A stretch of DNA of 64,000 bases from Deuterostichococcus epilithicus (lineage: Eukaryota > Chlorophyta > Trebouxiophyceae > Prasiolales > Stichococcaceae), in contig JAVTLE010000013.1 of NCBI GenBank assembly GCA_033439295.1, forward strand, positions 558,001-622,000, in the 5' to 3' direction. A model generated the notes under the pieces. The model was not told the origin of the DNA. It saw only the letters and a list, made by a program, of their open reading frames with translations, and ran no database searches. This document shows, piece after piece, positions 34,101-45,474 of this stretch (position 1 is the stretch's first letter; every line of letters begins with the position of its first letter). The translations under genes were made by a program, and so were the position numbers.

Positions 34101-36397
34101 CCGCATGCACAGCTGCAGCCGCCGCCGAAGCGCTAGAGCAGCGGCAGCGCAACGACAGTACTTGACGACAGAGCGAAGTGCGTCTGTGCCGACGGGAGAC
34201 TGGAACATAGTAGGTCTAGGAGTATACTGGAGTTCAGGTGAGGTATCGCACTTCTGACCGACGATGGCGACGGTGCCATTGCGGACCTGGCCATGCTCGT
34301 ACTCGAATATGTAGCCAGCTTCCGCCGGCGGCGTGTCGCTGTGCGTCTTGTTGATGTCCACACTCTTCTTGTCCTGCGCCCCAAAAACGCGTACAGGCCA
34401 ATACCGCTGCGGCCTGTGTGCGAGCAGGGTGCCCTCATGCGCCAGCTGGTCGGCTGGCCGAGGCTGTGTGGTGGGCGGTCGCCTTAGGTGTGGCGAATGT
34501 TTGCGGCGGATCCTCGCAATGCAGTCTGATGGCTTGCCACGCTGTGTGGCCCGTCCGCGCCGACTCGATCATACGACAGCTGTGCCGGGCCTGTGCGAAA
34601 GCTGCGCAAAGGGATGAAGCAGCAGCAGCATTGAACAGGGATAGTGCTCACCCGGATGACCTTCTGCATGGCCAGCTGAACGCCAACATAGTCTCGCGTC
34701 AGGCTCAGTGGCCCGCCCGCTGTGTTGATGAAGGTCTGTTGAACCGCATCAGCATTGTTGGCGGCACTCCGCTCGAGCCCCTCAGCTGAAGCATCTCTGA
34801 TATGCACCTCATGCACACTGATCAGTCGCAAGAAGGCGCCGCCTCTGCGGCTGACAATGTGTAGAACACCCAAACTGAATTTGCTGTTGCTAGCATGATG
34901 CGCCGAAATGTTCGGGGGGTTCTGGGCTGTCACCTCCATGTACGTTGTGCGCGGGCTGAACTCGCCGGTCTCACGTGCCAGCTTGAAAGCCAGCCACTGG
35001 CGCAGACCCTGTGGTGGCCGAGCACAGCCATGCTAGTGTCGAAATCCAGACCTGGTGGCAAGCTGCGCGCGGCAGATGCAAGCGATGCGAGGCTGTGTCT
35101 GCCAGGCGCCATGACGGCGCCTGTTGCAGTGTTTGAAGCGTGCGATGCTGCAGCAGCGAGCCAACACGGAAAGGAGTGTCGCACCAGCGTGTCGTTCTGC
35201 GGCTGGTACAGCGCAAACTTCTTCTCGGAAGGCAGCCCCATGAACGGGCTCTGGGCCGGCAGGTTCACGTTGTAGGACCTCAGGCTGTTGCGCAGGCCTG
35301 CGTTCCGCAGCGCTTGCATCAGCTTTTCTCAACTTCGCATAATCCACAGACTTGCGTGATGTCGGCAGGCGCCAGCGTTGTGCTGCAGCATGCTCCTCAG
35401 GAAGGGGCCTCAAGCATGCCGTTAGGGTACGAGTGTATTCTGTCGATGTGACCTTACTTAGAGGTCAAGATGCAGACCTGGAGTACCAGCAGGCAGAAAG
35501 ACGCACTTGCACACTGGCAGCCGCCGTCGCTTCCGCATGCAGTAAGGAGCACCAGCAACAGAGTCTTGAGACACCCTGTTTCACTGAGAGTGAGCACCCT
35601 CAAGAAAAAACGATGCGCACTTGAATTGGAGCCGCCGCGCGTGGCCATTTTGGCGGTGCCATTGTAGTCCTGTCCAGGGGCGCTGGCGCCGCAGCTGCAC
35701 AGGTCCACATGGATTTTGGTTTTCCTCCGGTCGAACTGGCGCCCGTGCGTGTCCACGATCAGCACCGGCAGGTTGGATGCAAAGCCGATGGCGGTCAGCC
35801 GCGCGCAGCAGGCGGTGCCTGCAAGCGGGAAGTTGCCTTGTGAATACTGACCCAACCATCATCAAGGAAGTACCCTTCTGTGTGAGGCGTGTGACTGGGC
35901 TGCACAACGCAATAATTCACATGCGCGCTGGCTGTATGTGCAATGTGCACTTGTCAAGGCAGGTCGTGAGAAAAATCGAAAGTGAGGAGGATGCCGCACC
36001 GCGCGCATCAAGAGACCCCGGGTGCGAGTTCGCGCCCGGCGAATCGGGCGCCGGTGGCACACCGGCAGCGGCAGGAGCGGCGGCGGCGGCGGCAGGCGCC
36101 TTGCCAGGCACAGGCGCTGCACCCTGCGAGCACGCACGGCCTTTGCAGGTGCTGATTGGCTTTTTTGTTTGGAGCGTAGTGCAGAGTAGCGGTGCACAAT
36201 GCACAACTTCTTCTTGAACGCACTGGTGTCACAGCTGGCTTGAGGTTGTGAATAGCCAGCTGGAATTGCTTCGGTCATCAACAGTAAAACATACGACGGA
36301 CGTCTGGTGGCAGCTGTCGCCGAAGCAGCCTTGAGTTCACCTGGGCCAGGCAGAGGTGAAGGCTGCAGCCGCAGATTAACCCGATCGCCAGGACCAT
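31118..36397 (-). CDS. Secreted CotH-kinase-family protein
   Basis: Fourteen phase-consistent exons give about 562 residues: 36341-36397, 36000-36123, 35621-35818, 35185-35297, 34934-35008, 34652-34735, 34252-34373, 33752-33811, 33490-33655, 32949-33098, 32682-32771, 32254-32390, 31658-31790, 31118-31297. The first exon is a signal peptide (MVLAIGLICGCSLHLCLAQ). An Ala/Pro linker follows. CotH features appear in order: LPVLIVDTHGRQF with DYNGTAKMATRGGSNS, SYNVNLPAQSPFMGLPSEKK, RQWLAFKLARETGEFSPRTT, GPLSLTRDYVGVQLAMQKVI, LNAFEAALYS, TTFVHWFLEAELMKN with VHMYK, and RTWLLTRLAWMEGQF. Bacterial CotH phosphorylates spore-coat proteins and fungal CotH proteins sit on spore surfaces; for an alga, a secretory or wall-associated kinase or adhesin is inference. 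The last intron appears to use a GCGAGT donor. Exon 33752-33811 is supported mainly by phase. Confidence 0.85.
31428..31467. repeat. 18-bp tandem duplication
   Basis: Two adjacent copies of GCAAGGACGACYCAAGGT in the last intron of the CotH-family gene. Confidence 0.8.
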
Positions 36398-37179
36398 GGG
36401 TGAAATAAGCATCGTGCTTGACTGCTGTCGTTGTCGACCGAGAGGCATATCTGCCCGCTACAGCAGGCGGGAGGTGCTCGAGCGGCGTCCCGCAGGTCAG
36501 ATATCCGGCGGCGGCACGAAACAGCGGCTTGGCGCCTCCGCTATATATGCGGATCGTCTGCAGACAGCAGTTTGCCCCTGTTGGTCTTGCAATGGACTGG
36601 GAGCAAGATCTGAAGGGGTCGCCCAGCAGCAGTACGGTAGGAGACCAACAAGGATTTGATGTGAACTGAGTGCACAGAAGTGGAAGGGTTGTGGGCTAAA
36701 TCTTGTCGGACAGAACGCGGGTAGGTGGACATCAGGTGTTGGGGTCAAGAGCAACAGCCTTGGTCGGGGAGGAAGCTGCCCCGGGCATATCCCAGAGATG
36801 CGTCAAGGAAGAGCCCTGTCCGACGAACAATCCTGACAGCTGCTGCTATCAATAACTATTCCGATTCTCTGCGTCGTCTGATCGTGGACGAATTGTGAGC
36901 TGCTGAAACACTTCACCAGTTTTACACAAACTCCCTTTTCAAATCCTGGAACCCGGCTGAGCTGCCGAATGTCACAATTGTCACAGCTGTCCTCAACAAA
37001 ACTTCACATGAAGGTCCTCATGCTTCGTGTATTGTTTCCGTCACCGCAACAACGACTTCTGGTGAACAACCACTGCAATGATGAGCGCCGCACGCACTGA
37101 AGCTTCTCGTGCCTCATCGTTCGACAAGTTACCCATGTCCTGACGTGCGACCGACAAGCCATGCTCGCAAGACGCTACC

Positions 37180-37299
37180 GCCATGCTTACTGTACGGCGG
37201 CAGACGGCAGGCGGCGCCGCCTGTTCTGAAGGCAAGCTGCCGCCGTCATGCTTGCTGCAACGGCGGCGGGCGGCGCCGCCTGTACTGAAGACCAACTCT
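37180..37299. repeat. Tandem duplication, about 55-60 bp
   Basis: Two imperfect units (about 37180-37243 and 37244-37299) each contain CATGCTT followed by GGCGGCGCCGCCTGT and CTGAAG. Confidence 0.75.
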
Positions 37300-37301
37300 A
37301 C

Positions 37302-37333
37302 CATGAAGGCCAACTCCAGAGTTGGCCTTCATG
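37302..37333. repeat. Palindrome with 15-bp arms
   Basis: CATGAAGGCCAACTC and its exact reverse complement are separated by only two bases (CA). It lies 43 bases beyond the stop of the zinc-binding gene, so it could also act in that transcript's 3' end. Confidence 0.9.
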
Positions 37334-37376
37334 AGATGTCAACTGCTCATGGCTGTCATGCAAACACGCTTCGCCG

Positions 37377-37877
37377 TCAGTATGGGCTGTACGCTATGCC
37401 GACGCACGCCAGCGCGACTGACACCGTGTACTTGATGGTGCCTATGATGCCCCGCCCGCAGGACCCGCAGAACGCCCCACAGCCGCTGGGGGGTCGCACG
37501 AGCTGTTGCAACGGCATCTGGATGGGCTCGGGAACGCACATGGGGCACAGCCCATAGTCGCAGCCCGACTGCGGCTGCATGCAGCCCAGGAAGGTGCCGG
37601 GCGGGTACACCGGGTCGGTCGGGTGGTTGTCGCACACCCATTCGCCGCCAAAGCTGATGGTCTGCAGCAGGTGGTGCTCCGGGCAGATGACGTTAAACAC
37701 GGGTCCGGCGCAGTCGTTGCAGATGGCGTAGTCGCACCCCGGCTCAATGCATGCGAAACGCGGCCCTTCAAATGTCTTCTTGCAGACGTCGCAGCCAAAG
37801 GTGGTCCCAGCCTCAAAAGTCCAGCACTTCAGGCTGTGGCCTCTGAAGCACGTGGGGTTTCTCACAACGACAGCCAT
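37377..37877 (-). CDS. Cys/His-rich zinc-binding protein, DC1/C1-like
   Basis: A single uninterrupted frame of 166 residues starts MAVVVRNPTCFRGHSLKCWT. Spaced Cys and His pairs follow: CDVCKKTFEGPRFAC, GCDYAICNDC, ICPEHHLLQ, CDNHPTDP and GCDYGLCPMC. The H-x-L, CxxC, F-x-C, C-x-x-C order is that of DC1/C1-like zinc-binding folds, which bind two zinc ions. The C-terminus has a Gly/Cys patch and a hydrophobic stretch (IIGTIKYTVSVALACVGIAY) that could be a membrane anchor. It is one of only two intronless candidates in the window. Ligand and role are unknown; plant DC1 proteins are linked to stress signalling. Confidence 0.75.
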   Translation of the reverse strand: MAVVVRNPTCFRGHSLKCWTFEAGTTFGCDVCKKTFEGPRFACIEPGCDYAICNDCAGPVFNVICPEHHLLQTISFGGEWVCDNHPTDPVYPPGTFLGCMQPQSGCDYGLCPMCVPEPIQMPLQQLVRPPSGCGAFCGSCGRGIIGTIKYTVSVALACVGIAYSPY

Positions 37878-38946
37878 GCTGGGTCACTGCGCGCCGCTGC
37901 GGTGTGCAACACAGCAGACATCAACACTCCGACACAATCTCTTCCGTGTGGGATATCATGTCAGACGGCGGACTTGTGATCAGAGCTAGGCACGACTCGT
38001 GCAGGATCGAGTGAGCTTGCTCGTGATTGGAACATCACGCAGCAAGCCTCGGACGAATGTTTGCAAGCTTGCCGCGAAACTCACCTCAATCGCCGCAATG
38101 CTGGTTGCGCATGGAAAATAGGGTTGAGAGATTCACAGTCTCGATTCTGCAGCGAGGGACATGCCCCTGATCAGAGCGGGCAGCGCCTGTGGCGGCCGCC
38201 TCTCTGTGGTCGGGAATCCCGACGCCTGCTCGGTCGCTACAAAGCGATCGGGCCATCCAGCCGAAGAACCATTTTACCATCAGCATTATATTGCTCAGGA
38301 GCAGCATCCCACCTTCGCTTGCCGGTGCAGGCGCCCCGGTTTGTGGGGACCGGGACAAGCGTCTCGGCTCCCACCCCGGTACAGCTGTGAACGACAGCGA
38401 GCCCGAAGCCCCGGCGCAGCACAGCCTCTGGCTGTGTCCGACAGTCACGAAAGCTAATTTGTGCAATCTTGTGTGCATCAGGTGAAGCGGGGCCAGCAGC
38501 GTAAGCACAGTTTGCCTCAGGGGAAGGGTTCGGAAGAATGTACGGGGGTTCGGCGCTCATTCGCTGACCAGACCCCGAGAAGTTATGACGGCATGCGTCG
38601 GGTCATCTGATTCATTGCGAAATATCTTTCTACAGAAATACTGAATTGTATAAACTGTTCATGCATGACTGGTGCCAGCTCGCTCAGCACGATAGGCCAG
38701 CCGCAAGCGCACGAGCACGAGCGACGTCGCTGCCGCTGCAGCCGCCGGCTATACTTACCTTGTCACGGCAACAAAATACTGAAACGTCAACCCGGCTGAC
38801 TGCCACGCACCCACTAGGTAAATACCAACCAAGCACTGATAATCCCACAATTTCGCATGCTGAAGTGGGAGCGTCAGTCCCAGCAGGATACAAAATGAAT
38901 ACAAAAGAATGCAGCTCAAAGGCCAGCATTCCCCTATCCCTTCCCC
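37878..38946. other. Intergenic, no supported gene
   Basis: Between the start of the zinc-binding gene and the stop of the oxidase gene, both on the minus strand. It should hold the zinc-binding gene promoter. AT-richer sequence occurs near 38620-38930. No gene or RNA is recognised. Confidence 0.45.
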
Positions 38947-41900
38947 TCAGAAGCGCTCCGCGCGGAAGTGGAAGCGGGTGCGGCGCCCCCCGCCGGACGA
39001 GTGCTTCAGGCAGAGTTTCCCCAGCATGGCCGCCAGGCCGGGCGGTCCACAATAAAAGACGCCGATCTTGCCGCCGGGGTGGGCTTGCTTCAGCCGCTGG
39101 AAGACAGAATCGAAGTCCGGTCTGCGCGGACGCAATGATTAATAGTCAGTTCGAAAGCTCCTCATCGCTGCTGGTGCTTGTGCAGAGGTTTCACAGAGCG
39201 CCCGGGGGGGGAGGTGGACCCAAACAGACTTCTCGCAACTTTGCTTGAGTCACACACAAGGATTCTTGAAATGCGGCAGTTTCACCCCCGACGTTGTCAC
39301 AGCCTCACAGAGATCTGATTGGACATGCAGTATGCCAACATTCTGCGAGGTTGGCTAACGGCGCGTCTGCAACCCAACGTTGCCCAGCTGCGGACAGGGT
39401 CTCGTGGCCATCAGGGAACGTTTCTTTCCCTTCCACTTTCCTAGCATCGCAATCCAGCAGGCGAGTGGTATTTCGGTATTAGAAACTGAGTCCCGTCGAG
39501 CCCTAATCATGGGTCGCACCTGCCATGCCATGCCTTCACAGTGCTGTTCAGGGCCTCGACTGCGCCCTCCCCCAGTTCTGCCGCGTCCGCGTCCAAGGCT
39601 GCCTGTGAGGTGCCCAGCGCCTGCAGGATCCAGACGCATCTCGTAACTTCGATATTTGAGGGAAGCCCGCACGAAATGCCTCGGGAAAGTTATCCGTCAT
39701 GCCTGTGCGAGCCTGCCGCTGAATCCTTGGCACTCGTGGCTCACTTCTCGACGCTTGGGCACAGCGCCATGCAGAGGCAGCTGTTCAGCAGGCCGGCATG
39801 CTGCCGGCAGGTATAATGGCGGAACTTTCAAGGCACACGCAGGAGTGGTATGCGTAATCCGCAGGAGCCTATCATGCGTGTTTCAGCAAGTGCATTACAC
39901 GGCGTCGGCACACCTCCTTCAGACTGAGGTACGACTGTGAGCGGCTGGCCGCCTGCGTCATGTGGATGTTGACGTCCAGCAGGCCGGAGGTGTCCGCTTC
40001 AGTTGCCACCTCCAGCGTCTGCCGCAGCCACCTGCGGTCACTTGTCACCGACTTGAGGACCTGCAGTGGAGCCTGCAGTGGAGGGCGGAACTGCCACCCC
40101 TGAGATTGCTAAGGAAGGGTGGTGCATATGCGGCATGGTGGGCATGAGCAACACGATATTCTTGCTTGACGACCCTCAGCAAGACATCTAGTGTGAGCAC
40201 GCAGTGCCTCAAGCCCCCATGCAAGGTGAGCGGTATTCGAAGGCTCATGCAACCGAGGTGCGATGATGAGCTGTGATGGCAAAGTGCTGAACCCTGACAA
40301 CAACCCACCTGGGCGCAGCAGGCTCCCGCACCAGCCAGTGGAAATGAACTTTCTGCACCTCGTGCTCGTGCCGCACACAGCCCTGCAACACCGCCAACAG
40401 ACAGTGGCAGCACTGGCCGAGCTTTGCAAAGACAATGATGCAGGCGCCAAGGCGCCCTGGATGCCCAGCACAGTAAGTCGTTCCAGCTGCTTGCCCCTGC
40501 GAGCCGCCAGTCGGCGGTGCACCCTCTAAGCACGCGGCGCATGCTGATAGGCGATGCAGCATGTTTTAGTGAGAACTGGCATGTGATGTCCGACGCACCG
40601 TCGCTGCGGCAGCGCCATTAGTGGCGCGCTGTGCGTGCTGGTCCACAGCGTCTGCCAGGATGCTGAGGAAGGGCGTGATGCCGATGCCTGCGCCAACCAG
40701 CAGCACCACCGGGAAGCGGGCATAGGCGACAGCTGGCGCGCCAAAGGGGCCATCGATGCGCAGCTGCAGTCCTTCCAGAGCGCGCCTCTACATGCAGTGT
40801 GACAGAGCTTCCAATCACGAGAGCTTCCAGTGGACTGGTCGTGGCGACTCAGCAGCTTCCTACAAATCTGCCAACGCCAATAGCATCCTTGCGGGGCGGG
40901 CCTCCCCTGCTAATCCGCAGACAGCAGTGGCGCAGAAGCTCAACGCATAATGAGAGCATTTGCCGACTTCAGAAGGCCAAATGTCACACGGCATGTTGCC
41001 AAGTGTGGCAGCCATGCCCAGGGGATAAAGCCTGAAACAGGCAGCATCACCACACTATGCCTGCAACCACACCTGCAGCAGGAGTTGGTCTGGGTGGTCT
41101 CCTGTCTGGTATGTCGATCGCAGTGGCCCCTTCGTGGCAGGCACTTCCGTCTCCAGCCGTTGCCGCAGCAGCGTCTGCAGGCCTGATGCCCAGTCGCCTA
41201 TGAGCAGCACCAGAATCGAATTCCACGACGCAAGCAGTTTGTTTAAGAGCAGGCAGCAGTGACGGTCCGCTGGCAATCGGCTAGCAACAGGTGGATTGCA
41301 AATGTCTAGTTCACAGGCACCGGTGCCGCAAGCGGAAGCCTGGCCTAAAACACGCATGTGAGCACATGTGGCGGCACTCAACCCATCACAGATTGAATGC
41401 TGTCTGGCTGAGCACGAATTCGTCATTGCATGATGAGAGACGATGTCAGAAATCAGTCCTCACCGCTGTCGCGCAGCAGGACTGAGAGGCTTGAGGCGGA
41501 AGGCGCGCCCGCCAGGCTGAAGGGGTGCCACTCGTACTTTGCCACCGCCGGAATGTTCAGGTACACGTACATGCCCGGCCTGCAGGAGGTGCACGTCAGT
41601 TGGTCACCAACACCCACATCGACACTAGTAGTGATTCGACGCTGGATGCCGCCAGTCTGGGTGAGCACGCATGCACTTGCTTGCAAATGCCTGCGTCCGC
41701 CTCTAGTCACGGCTACATGGCAAATGTCTGCCCCAGCAAGAGCACCTCCCCTCCCTGCGGTCCAGCAGAATGGCCGCCCGCCGGCCGCGCCGCCTTATCA
41801 CCGTTCTAACATCCCTTCCCGATGGCAAAGAGTTTCAGGAAAAATCGAGCAACCTAAACTCGAGGTGCGGGGGCTTGCTGATCTCGAGCGCCACCATGCC

Positions 41901-44112
41901 GTCGTTCATGAACTCAGCGGCGGTGATCTTGGAGCCCTTCACGTTGCGGCGCCACCACCTGATGCCGCGGTCTGCCAGCCGGATGGCGATGGGCAGCGTG
42001 ATGTACACCTGTGTGTAAGAACAACAGTATCGCATCAATCAAGCGTGCAGCCGAATTCATTTGGCACCTCCTTCCTTATTTGGTATCACCACGAACCATC
42101 AGCCGGTCACGCCTTCTACCTCAACCTGCAGTCCCCTACAGCCTGTTCCAATCGTCTTGCCATGGCACAAGATGCGCTCCCCAGGATGTCTGCTGCCAGC
42201 AGGATGGGCGAAATCACTCACCCAGGTGTCGCTCACTCCCCACTCCAGTGGAGAGGGGTTGCGCGCAAAGGGATTCTCCACGTTGCGAGCGATGCACGGC
42301 AGTGGGTGCAGGATCAACAGGACGTAAAAGATGCCGCCGCCGATTTTGTGCGTCGTCCAGAACCTGTGCACAGACACATCCTGAGCTTTCGCAGAGGTGG
42401 ACACTGCTGCACTGCAGTCTTCTGCAAATGCCCCCTCATCTGTTCGGAACGACGGTTAGTATGACCTAACTCACCAGTTGTAGTTGTTCAGGACCCTGCC
42501 GACTGCTGTATCTCGCAGCCACTTGCACTTCCGTGGGTACGGCAGCGCAAAGGCAAACATGATTGACAGCGTCGCCAGCATGGCAAAGCCTGCGGCATAG
42601 CAGACAACATCTTGGTTTCCGAGGTCGTACCCGTTCTTCTGCACAGATTCTGAAAGGCAGTTTTGCACATGGGCCAAGCCAGGACGTCATTTTGTGCAGT
42701 AGCAGCACTTTGTGGCAGTAGTCGAATTCAATGCAAAGAGGCATCTAAGGATCGAACGACCTGTGTACGTCGACTCCTGGTTCATGAGCTGGCCGAAGGA
42801 CTGCGGTGTCGGGTCCTCTGGAAAGGCGGCAGCCCACTTTGCAACACTTGCGTGCGGCTGCGGTCAGGGATGAACTGTTACCCGAGTGCTCTTCACGTCT
42901 GTACCAAAGTGTTGACATCATTGTGAGCAAGCCTCGTAGTACAACGGCAAACAAGACCCCACGCTATCAAGCAATAGAAGAAGAAGGCGGGGAACACTCG
43001 GTGAAGGCGCCAGGATGATTGCTGCAGTCTCACCGCATGCACGTAGTCGGTGATGTGACAAATGACGTGCACCACAGCCAACAGGCCCCCGATGAAGGCG
43101 ACCATCATGTGAAAAGGGACTGCCGCATCGAATGGCACAATCCGGTCGATCCAGGTGCTCCTGCAAGTGGTCGATTCGCACGAAGAAGTTGCAAGGTCAT
43201 GGCTGGGTGCTCGCAAATCTGCTGAAGGTCGCGACTGCAGTGTCGGTCGGCAGCCCTCGATTGATGCCTCGCTTGACCAGCAAGCTTCGTGCTCACCTCA
43301 AAGGCGTTGTGAACACGTATGACAGCGGCAGGATCAGCACTGGCCAGATGACTATCTTCATGGCGTTGCCGCAGGCTTTGGCCCAGGGCAGGGTTGCCCC
43401 AAACACCGCACGCTTGGGTCCGCGGTTGTACTGCTGAAAGCGCCACCCCCAAAAGAATCCTGCACCACGACTCACAAGTCACGATGGATTCACCGGACAC
43501 GCCTCTGCAGCGGCCAGCAAAGGCCAATTGACCAGCTCAAGTGTTGATGTAGCGGCATAACTTGGACTACTTTAAACACATTCAACTGAGCCAGCATGGG
43601 AATGGATTTTCAGTGCCGGCAACTCTGAGCCTGGCAGGACGCCTCACCGAGAGCGCAGAAGAAGACCGCCAACCAGAATACTCGCAGCCGCAGCTGTGAG
43701 TCCCAGGCGACTCGCAGACGCGCCTTGTTCACGGGCTGCGCCGCTGCAGCAGCCCCCCGCCCGGCGGCGACGCTTGCCCGGTTGATGATAGTGCCGCTGA
43801 AGGACTTTGTGGAGCGTGCCGAGGAAGCGTTGGCACCTCTGGCATGCCCGGAATCTGCCTGCTGAGGTCATCGGAGGAAGATGGTTGAGGTTTTACACCC
43901 AGCGTTAAGAGTGGGTGCACGCTTGTGCAGACCGGCGACCATGCACATTTGAAGACATAGCAAACGCAGGAGGTACGACTTAAAGGTGCCTGACTGTGGC
44001 CTTTGACGGCTGTGTTGTTGGGCGTGCCATCAGCTGAGATCTCGCCGCCTGCCGCTACTGCCTTGATGCCATTGTGCCCCGCTCGGCTTGGGCCATCAGC
44101 ATGCGCGCTCAT
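38947..44112 (-). CDS. NADPH oxidase / ferric reductase family flavocytochrome
   Basis: A many-exon gene; the best-defined exons are 43648 to about 43863, 43297-43459, 43034-43160, 42474-42650, 42222-42363, 41858-42010, 41467-41583, 41074-41200, 40600-40768, 39914-40060, 39520-39620 and 38947-39121. A candidate first exon starts at the ATG of 44112. Membrane segments include [17 protein letters not shown] and the haem-bearing [20 protein letters not shown], with a second His-containing helix [16 protein letters not shown]. The cytosolic part has the FAD-binding [11 protein letters not shown], then RIDGPFG, the NADPH loop [21 protein letters not shown], and the terminal [12 protein letters not shown] ending FHFRAERF. 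It moves electrons from NADPH through FAD and two haems across a membrane, to oxygen (NOX/RBOH) or ferric iron (FRE). The aromatic C-terminus and DWASGLQ block favour NOX. No EF-hands were found. Some junctions, for example at 40.3 kb, are unresolved. Confidence 0.85.
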
Positions 44113-45474
44113 TCAATGGACTGTCCCTGCGCGGATGGACTGTCCCTGCACAAAGGAGCCATACTGCGTTGCAGTAGCGCAAGTGAGGAGCAAGATGCGT
44201 CTGGGTGGCATGCACGAAGCCAGGCTGGGTCATAGCAGACAGGTCCGAATCACACCCAAAATAAATGCATCAAGAGAGCCACAGCCGGAGGGCTCGTCCA
44301 ATCAGCGTGCGCACGGCTTGGTACCGGAGACCTGCCAGCGTGCTAGCATTGCAACGCCCAAGGATCCAGGCGTCACCTTGAACTGGACCGTGGACAGCCT
44401 TGGGCTCGCTGGCTTTAGTCAGAGCTCGCGGGCATCCCTGGCAATGCTCTTTTGCTCCTACATTCGACATGAGAAAGTCGTTCAGGCTTGCCACACATCG
44501 CAACTACGATGTATCCGCAGTTGCACCTGCCATCGATGCTCACGTGAACTACGCAGCCTGCTCACACTTGCACCACAGCGAGGAGAGCGCCTTCACTGCG
44601 GCCACCGCCGCGAGCATCCAACGGGTGTGAACATACATGATGTCTCGATGCTCCTGGCCTCGCAGTCATTGACTGGCGGCCCGACTGAGACTGCGTACCT
44701 CTGCTCGCTGCCGACTGATGAGTGACGCGTGCGAAATGGTTGCAGTCCAAGGGACGCTTGGAGTCTCAATCAGCTGGTCCGATAGCTGCTGCAAACCAAA
44801 TCGGTCTGGCATGCATGCGCGCGCTACTTGTTCTTTGTTCCAAAGTGCCCTTTTGGCCTGTCTGCGCGGTGTCTTGCCGTGCCCTTGCTCTCTGCGGCTT
44901 GGCCACGAACCGGACCGGACGGAAGGAACGGATTATAGGATCTGTGTCCGATAGGGTGAAATCCTTCTCACTTCCTTACACGGTTCTGGTGGCAGGGAGA
45001 TGCACTCAGCTGCTGTGAGACTTCCAAATCACGTAACCACTGTGAAGTTTCAAATTTGCATGTCATGAAATGTTAGTGTAGAACACCCCTACATTTTGTC
45101 AATATTGCCAGCTCGCAGCTCCTGACAGTTCCGTGTGTTGAATGCGCTTGCAGACTCAAATGGCAATCTCGATGTGTTCCCTTGCAGCAATGCTGGCCGG
45201 TCGCCATCAAACAGCATGAAGTCTGATCTGGCAGGGCGACAACCCAGCTTTTGATTGTATACGAGGGTGCATCAATGCAATGCAGCCTTTCGTGAGCGAG
45301 AAACTTCTTGCACATACGAAGCGGTGACGCAGCACCGTCAACCGGGCATGTTCCTATGCGGTCTACAAACTGCCACATCCAGTAGCGGGGGCGTGTCACC
45401 TCATTGTTACATCGGCCTTGACCTCACTTCAATTTCGTGAAGAGATCGACGTGTGGAATGCCGGGAGGCTGAGA
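44113..45474. other. Divergent intergenic region
   Basis: Lies between the start codons of the divergent oxidase and SEC16 genes, so it should carry both promoters. Base composition is more balanced than in the genes. I see no supported gene or RNA. Confidence 0.45.

Larger units (their letters stand above)
36398..37376. other. Intergenic region with repeats and a palindrome
   Basis: Lies upstream of the CotH-family gene and downstream of the zinc-binding gene, so it should hold the CotH promoter. It contains no supported reading frame. Its right end carries a tandem duplication and a palindrome, listed separately. Confidence 0.5.
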
